Assembly: GCA_963693315.1 (NCBI GenBank)
Contig: OY856187.1
Coordinates: forward strand, 382,095,460-382,159,459
Direction of reading: 5' to 3'
DNA: 64,000 bases
DNA from: Diogma glabrata
Taxonomy: Eukaryota > Arthropoda > Insecta > Diptera > Cylindrotomidae
Shown: positions 60,021-64,000 of the stretch, piece after piece
Numbering within the stretch: position 1 is the first letter of the stretch
Layout of the letters: each line of letters opens with the position of its first letter
Notes under the pieces: model-generated
Databases searched by the model: none
Told to the model about the DNA's origin: nothing
Seen by the model: only the letters and a program-made list of their open reading frames with translations
Made by a program: the position numbers and the translations under genes

Positions 60021-60023
<3 letters not shown>
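59840..60023 (+). repeat. Subterminal tandem repeats of the Tigger right end
   Basis: GTGAACCGTGTTATTTCAAA followed by CGTTTAAAAA...CGTTTAAAAAACGAGTTGG occurs three times in about 180 bp (near 59840, 59900, 59965). The left end has only one such copy (CGTTTAAAAAAAATCGTTTA near 56605). These may be transposase binding sites. Confidence 0.8.

Positions 60024-60081
<58 letters not shown>
60024..60081. repeat. (TA)n array right of Tigger element
   Basis: About 58 bp of pure TA repeat, almost equal in length to the left array. Confidence 0.97.
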
Positions 60082-60084
<3 letters not shown>

Positions 60085-60196
60085 TTTTTTTTTTGTTTTT
60101 CCGCTTATCATTCATAGTCGTTTGGCACCAAAATTTTTCCGAAATTCCGAGATGAAGCCCATTGCAATAGGTAGATTTTTATATGAAATCTACCTA

Positions 60197-60561
60197 AAAC
60201 AAAAACATTATTTGCGAGCGGTTATTTTTGGGATATTAAAAACCAAGGAACGGATGAATATTATATTCTTTTGGTGTAATTTAAATTCATTGGAATTATT
60301 TATTAAAAGATTAATTAAAAAGAAAAGAAAAACATTGAAGTTTATAAACTATTATTAATTTTTAAACATTTTATTGAAATAAATTTATTATTTTGCCATT
60401 TATTTAAAATTTATTGTTTAAAATTATAAAAACAGACATTTAATTGAAAAAAAAACATTTTTTATTTTTTTATAAACAATTTGTTATTATAAATATATTT
60501 TTTTGAAAACATTAGTTCTTTTATTTTTTATAAAATATTTTTTACAAGACACAATTTTACA
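60197..60561 (+). repeat. BEL/Pao 3' LTR, right piece
   Basis: AACAAAAACATTATTTGCGA to ACACAATTTTACA matches the last 365 bp of the 5' LTR. About 45 bp of the LTR between the two pieces are missing or altered at the insertion. GTGCT follows directly, completing the target duplication. The 78-codon frame at 60122-60358 runs across the junction and is not a gene. Confidence 0.93.
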
Positions 60562-60566
60562 GTGCT

Positions 60567-60870
60567 CCCAACAAGCTTTAAAAACAAAGTGTGAAAAGTC
60601 AGCAGTTGTATGATAGACCCCCCGCCACTTTGATCAATGTGTCCCAAAAGATGATAATCATCTTCTCACACTAATTGGAACCTTTTCCATAAGATTCATC
60701 ATAATCACTTCATAATTGTAGGCTGTAGTGTGCATAAAGACACTGAAAAAAATAGCAAATTAAAATAAAAAATTTTACCGGAAGTGAAAAACGGGAAGTT
60801 GGGATACAGAACAGTTGTGAACTGTACTAAATGCTCATGTACGAAGATTATGTAACGATCGCAATAATCG
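60567..60870 (+). repeat. Host tandem repeat, third part
   Basis: Contains GACCCCCCGCCACTTTGATC, TTTTACCGGAAGTGAAAAAC and GAAGTTGGGATACAGAACAG, as in 40615-40965, and marks the far side of the BEL insertion in the same array. Confidence 0.65.
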
Positions 60871-61760
60871 CAAAACAATAATAAAACCAAATTCATCTTC
60901 TTTTTCTAATTCAATAAAAATATATTTCAATAGTTTCAGTTCACTTTTACATTACTAATAATTTTAAAATTTGCTAATACTTAACTGCTAGTTAAATTTC
61001 GAATGTACTATAAAAAGCAAACGAACGTACTCAATTTTATTTCCAATTCTAAAGAACAGATGTCGTTACTAAATCTTTGTTGAATTTTTAGGATTACACG
61101 ATTTGTTTTGACATCGGAAGATGTAAAAAAACTAAAACACATTTTTATAAATTCAATCTGTGTTTTCCTATTAAAATGAAAACAACTAAAAATAAGAAAA
61201 TTAAGAATTGTTTTTTTTCACAAATAAAATAATGTTAAAAGAATTAAAAAAAAATAGATACCGAAAAGTTAAAATCCGATTTCAATCACGGGTTACTGTG
61301 TATTTTTTGTTGTAAATATAAAAGAAAAATTGTTAATCATTAAAGAATTGATGCTTGGTTGAACTGTACCAGTGATTGTTTTTATTTCTAAAATGAATAG
61401 TGGCAACGCCCTGTTGATAAAATTTCTTCAACAATTTGTTTGTGGCTTAATTTTGAATGACTAATGCTGTTGTGTTATCGAGCATAGTCATAAAAAAGGA
61501 AAATATTTGCAATATAAAAAGTTATAAGGGCTATAAGGTAACAATAATAACAGTTCGTGCGACAAATAACAACTACACACATGAATAATTAACGAAATCG
61601 TGCAACCACAGTCATTTAATAAGGTTCACGATATCTACATACATAAACACGCATTTGGATACAAGCTTAGAGTCTGGCAAATTGTGACTCATCAGCTTGT
61701 GAAGAAAAGAATAGTTGTATGCTGTTACATTCTTTGAAATACACTTTTTTTGGGGGGAAC
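60871..61760. other. No gene recognised
   Basis: AT-rich sequence without recognised features upstream of the candidate promoter. Confidence 0.45.
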
Positions 61761-61801
61761 GAGCATATAAACCTGAGTGAAGTAGCAGCTGTAATTGTAC
61801 A

Positions 61802-61835
61802 TATAAATAGTCAACTCCGATGCACCCAACAGTGA
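61802..61835 (+). promoter_or_regulatory. Candidate core promoter (TATA and initiator)
   Basis: TATAAAT at 61802-61808 is followed about 29 bp later by CAACAGTGATT, which resembles an arthropod initiator (TCAGTY). A second TATAAA lies at about 61768. Downstream are a splice donor and the GC-richer coding block, which supports the reading. Confidence 0.4.
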
Positions 61836-61907
61836 TTCAAGTCAAAAGTTATTGGAAAACAAAAGCTGTGGATTACTAGGAAGAACAGAAAAACAACATT
61901 AGTATTT

Positions 61908-62642
61908 GTAAGTCATATTTTAATTAACTTTTATTCAATAAATTACTAGTATCTCTATACTTTATGTGATATATACATACAAAAAATGCTAGGCTAGAAC
62001 TAATGAATTAAGGGACTCCCAATTTCAAGATTCGCGGTGGAGATGATTCGATATCCCGATAGATTTAATTAAATAATTTCTGGTATAATCATTTTTGTGA
62101 TAAAAGTCCAAGAGGATTCACAGTTTGAATCCCAAATGGTTCGCAGGGTGAACCAGTGAAACAAGCGTGGGCCGAAACCAAGGAACCCTGTATTTTTTGG
62201 TTATTTTTTATATATATATTTTGGCTCGAAAAAATTTTTTTTTATATTACCTGATACCGTTAGTACGGTATAAGTTAAATAAATATTTTTTTTAGCGCAA
62301 TATTTATATTTGATTGCGAATTTTTGGCGCAATTTTTTGAAATAGGTTGGAAAACCAGTTTTAGAAATAATTTTGGATCAAACCAGTTTAGGCTGTTTAT
62401 GATTTTGGTGTTTTTGTTGTAAATAATTTTTGAAAACCACTTATTGGTTTGTTTTAAAAATATTTTTGGAAACTAATTTGGTTTTTGATAAACCGGTTTG
62501 GTTTGTTTACCATTACATATATTTTTATATATTCATATATTAAATATTTTTAATATTTTGTTTGATAAACCAGGTACTGGTTTGAGACTTTTTTTTGTGG
62601 GATATTGGGAATTTTTTTTTTTTTGAATTTTTGGGAAATAAG
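61908..62642 (+). other. Candidate intron
   Basis: The donor GTAAGT at 61908-61913 matches the consensus. The candidate acceptor is the AAATAAG at 62636-62642, after a 14-base run of T at about 62611-62624. The interior is AT-rich with no frame. A palindrome ATACCGTTAGTACGGTAT lies near 62254. The upstream exon (about 61831-61907) would be non-coding. Confidence 0.35.
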
Positions 62643-62645
62643 AAT

Positions 62646-63134
62646 ATGTATTGTAAAAGACAGCAGGGGCAGGCAGCCTTTAATGGTGAAGACGTGGTAG
62701 CGGTTCGGTCCCTCTTCAACGGGGTCCAGATTATACGAAGGGGAAATAGGGAGAAGGAGGTAGGACGGGTCTACAGACCTGTTCTACAGAGAACGAGACC
62801 TGGGGATCGAGGAGAGCCAGATCCACATTCGGAACAGATAGTTGGAGACCTCCTGGAACAGCTGATCCAGGATCTCCCTCTGTCAGAGCCGAGTGTGGGC
62901 TGGCGTGAAAGGAGGAGGATCTCCAGGAATAGGAAATCGACCCTGAAGAAGAGGGAAAGGAATAAGAAGAGGAAGGAAGAGAGTCGCTTGGTCGTGGAGA
63001 TGGAGTCTTCCTCGACCAACGATACTCAAGCGGTGGAGCTGGTCGAGGAGGTTTCCATCACACCGACCACGCGACAGGTAGAGGAGTGGATTGGACCACA
63101 GGAGGCTCCTGTCCCCCGTTGCTGGATAAGCTAA
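62646..63134 (+). CDS. Hypothetical highly charged protein, 162 residues
   Basis: The open frame is 62595-63134. I prefer the inner ATG at 62646 (MYCKRQQGQAAFNGEDVV) because the first 17 codons come from poly-T DNA and would lie in the candidate intron. It is clearly less AT-rich than its surroundings, which argues for a real or recent coding region. Visible parts: a basic/acidic N-terminal half with RPGDRGEPDPHSEQIVGDLL; an arginine/lysine-rich stretch around residues 94-113 (RERRRISRNRKSTLKKRERN), likely a nuclear or nucleic-acid-binding signal; and a Thr/Glu-rich C-terminus ending PVPRCWIS. I recognise no domain. It could be a host gene or the nucleic-acid-binding protein of an unknown retroelement. 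Confidence 0.5.
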   Translation: MYCKRQQGQAAFNGEDVVAVRSLFNGVQIIRRGNREKEVGRVYRPVLQRTRPGDRGEPDPHSEQIVGDLLEQLIQDLPLSEPSVGWRERRRISRNRKSTLKKRERNKKRKEESRLVVEMESSSTNDTQAVELVEEVSITPTTRQVEEWIGPQEAPVPRCWIS

Positions 63135-63280
63135 GCTTATGCATTTTTTTTTTCCTTCTTTTTGCTTGTTTGAAAAAAAACCGTTTTGGGACAGCAATTT
63201 TTTTTTGGAGATTGTTTTTTTGTGCTGTCATTCGAATTTGTTTTTGTACATATTGTACATATTTGTAAATATTTTTTGTA

Positions 63281-63286
63281 AATAAA
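63281..63286 (+). terminator. Candidate polyadenylation signal
   Basis: AATAAA lies 147 bp after the stop of the 162-residue frame, in T-rich DNA with repeated TTGTACATAT motifs. A second AATAAA is at 63430-63435. Confidence 0.45.
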
Positions 63287-63499
63287 TTTTTGTATATAGT
63301 TCCAATGTAATTTTCATTGTACATATTTTCATTGTACATATATTTTTTGGAATAATATTATACATATTTTCATTGTACATATTTTTTTATAAATAGTTTT
63401 TGGAATTTTTTTTTTCGTGTACTAGGTTTAATAAATCCCTTTCTCAGCGGTAGGCCTAACAAGCCATCCATGGGGCTTATCCCCTTAACATTGATGTCG

Positions 63500-63680
63500 T
63501 TCTTAGATCGCCTATGACCACCGGGGTTATGCGATCGAAGAACATTGGTTTCTTCTCTTCATTCGGCGAGGAAGTTCTCAGGGACGAGGAGTGGTGTTGC
63601 TGTGTTTGTACTTAGGTGCAAGCCAGTAGTACCATTCTTTGTTCAGAGGCTTCTTCGGTGTAATGAAGAGAAGAACCAAT
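63500..63680. repeat. Two nearby inverted repeats
   Basis: GTTCTTAGATCGC and GCGATCGAAGAAC (about 63500-63543) form a 13-bp stem with one mismatch around a GC-rich loop. ATTGGTTTCTTCTCTTCATT (63545-63564) is complementary to AATGAAGAGAAGAACCAAT (63662-63680), with a loop of about 97 bp. The region is richer in GC than its flanks. It may be a MITE or a structured RNA element. Confidence 0.75.
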
Positions 63681-64000
63681 TATACTTTGCTTTCAGGATC
63701 AGAGGCTTCACCTCATACAAATTCAAAAATTTTTCCATTTTTCACTTAGCTTTTACAATAAAACAATTTTTCATAGAGTTTAGGATTTGAAGTCTGGTGC
63801 TCGGGAGCGTTCTTCAACTTTCGCATTAGGTTTAGTTGTAATTTATTTGTAGGTTAAACAAGCACAACTGGGTCAGTAGAAATGGACCTAGTGTCTAATC
63901 GTGACAGTTGTGATTGTTTTTTTAGGTTGGGGAGAATCTGTTCTGTAGAATCTGGTCGTTAGGGGCTTTTCTAGTCAGTTCTCACATGCATTGTTGGAGT
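63681..64000. other. No gene recognised
   Basis: Moderately GC-rich end of the window with no frame longer than about 80 codons and no recognised motif. The element to its left may continue beyond the window. Confidence 0.4.

Larger units (their letters stand above)
56563..60023 (-). mobile_element. pogo/Tigger-type DNA transposon, broken
   Basis: The left end CATCTAACTCTTTTTTTAAA and the complement of the right end, CACCCAACTCTTTTTTTAAA, match. TA lies on both sides, the usual pogo/Tigger target. The transposase is on the minus strand at 57087-58085. The N-terminal (DNA-binding) part should lie at higher coordinates, where a LINE fragment (58086-59650) now sits. The right end carries three subterminal repeats. 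Confidence 0.88.
48653..60566 (+). mobile_element. BEL/Pao LTR retrotransposon, broken, with nested insertions
   Basis: The element spans 48658-60561, with the 5-bp duplication GTGCT at 48653-48657 and 60562-60566. Order: 5' LTR, primer site, gag with zinc knuckle, aspartic protease, reverse transcriptase, RNase H, integrase, 3' LTR. A LINE fragment interrupts the integrase (53743-54245), and about 4.9 kb interrupts the 3' LTR (about 55300-60196). Without these the element is about 6.5 kb, normal for BEL/Pao. Several stops and frame shifts make it non-autonomous. No envelope-like gene is seen. Confidence 0.95.

Noticed and set aside
60122..60358. 78-codon frame next to the BEL 3' LTR
   Set aside because: It crosses the junction between the inserted DNA and the LTR, and the LTR part recurs in the 5' LTR.
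62771..63339. Minus-strand frames of 82-104 codons
   Set aside because: Antisense shadows of the charged 162-residue frame and its T-rich flank. The candidate promoter, splice sites and AATAAA favour the plus strand.

Overview
The window looks like AT-rich, transposon-dominated DNA from an animal, most likely an arthropod and probably an insect. The evidence is a BEL/Pao and a Ty1/copia LTR retrotransposon, two hAT elements, a pogo/Tigger element, several LINE fragments, long (TA)n arrays, and small gene families that I know from insect genomes. There are no operons, bacterial ribosome sites or CRISPR arrays. I cannot name a species. Nearly every recognisable coding stretch is a broken transposon gene. 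The best candidate for a normal gene is a two-exon model near the right end (about 61.8-63.3 kb).

Layout. 1-4 kb: no recognised gene, with a 141-bp tandem array at 2.34-2.93 kb. 4.1-13.7 kb: four copies (A-D) of one unclassified interspersed repeat, here called family R. Copies A and B form a giant inverted repeat (4.1-8.1 kb). Copy C is split by a full-length palindromic foldback element sitting between two (TA)n arrays. 15.9-24.8 kb: a small MITE, two more R copies (E, F), tandem arrays of about 66, 150 and 152 bp, and a hAT-like MITE. 25.3-27.4 kb: a decayed LINE. 28-28.8 kb: a broken copy of an insect-wide family of unknown function. 29.8-31.95 kb: a deleted copia element with LTR and half-tRNA primer site. 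32-36 kb: several unclassified tandem and interspersed repeats. 36-40.6 kb: nothing recognised.

40.97-48.44 kb is a set of transposons nested inside one another. An outer hAT (8-bp target duplication CATACATA) contains a TA-flanked element with about 310-bp terminal inverted repeats that carries a PIN-like/CXC-domain gene. That gene is split by an inner hAT (8-bp duplication CCCCTTTG). The inner hAT's transposase is in turn split by a gypsy-like LTR end joined to about 65 nt of tRNA-Lys sequence.

48.66-60.56 kb is a BEL/Pao element (5-bp duplication GTGCT). Its integrase was hit by a 5'-truncated LINE (13-bp duplication). Its 3' LTR was split by about 4.9 kb holding a pogo/Tigger element in (TA)n, itself containing another LINE fragment with a foldback. 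The outer hAT and the BEL element both sit in one short host tandem repeat.

The nesting gives a relative order of events, oldest outside and youngest inside. The most unusual items are the PIN/CXC element, the LTR-tRNA chimera, and the matched (TA)n arrays on both sides of two TA-flanked elements.
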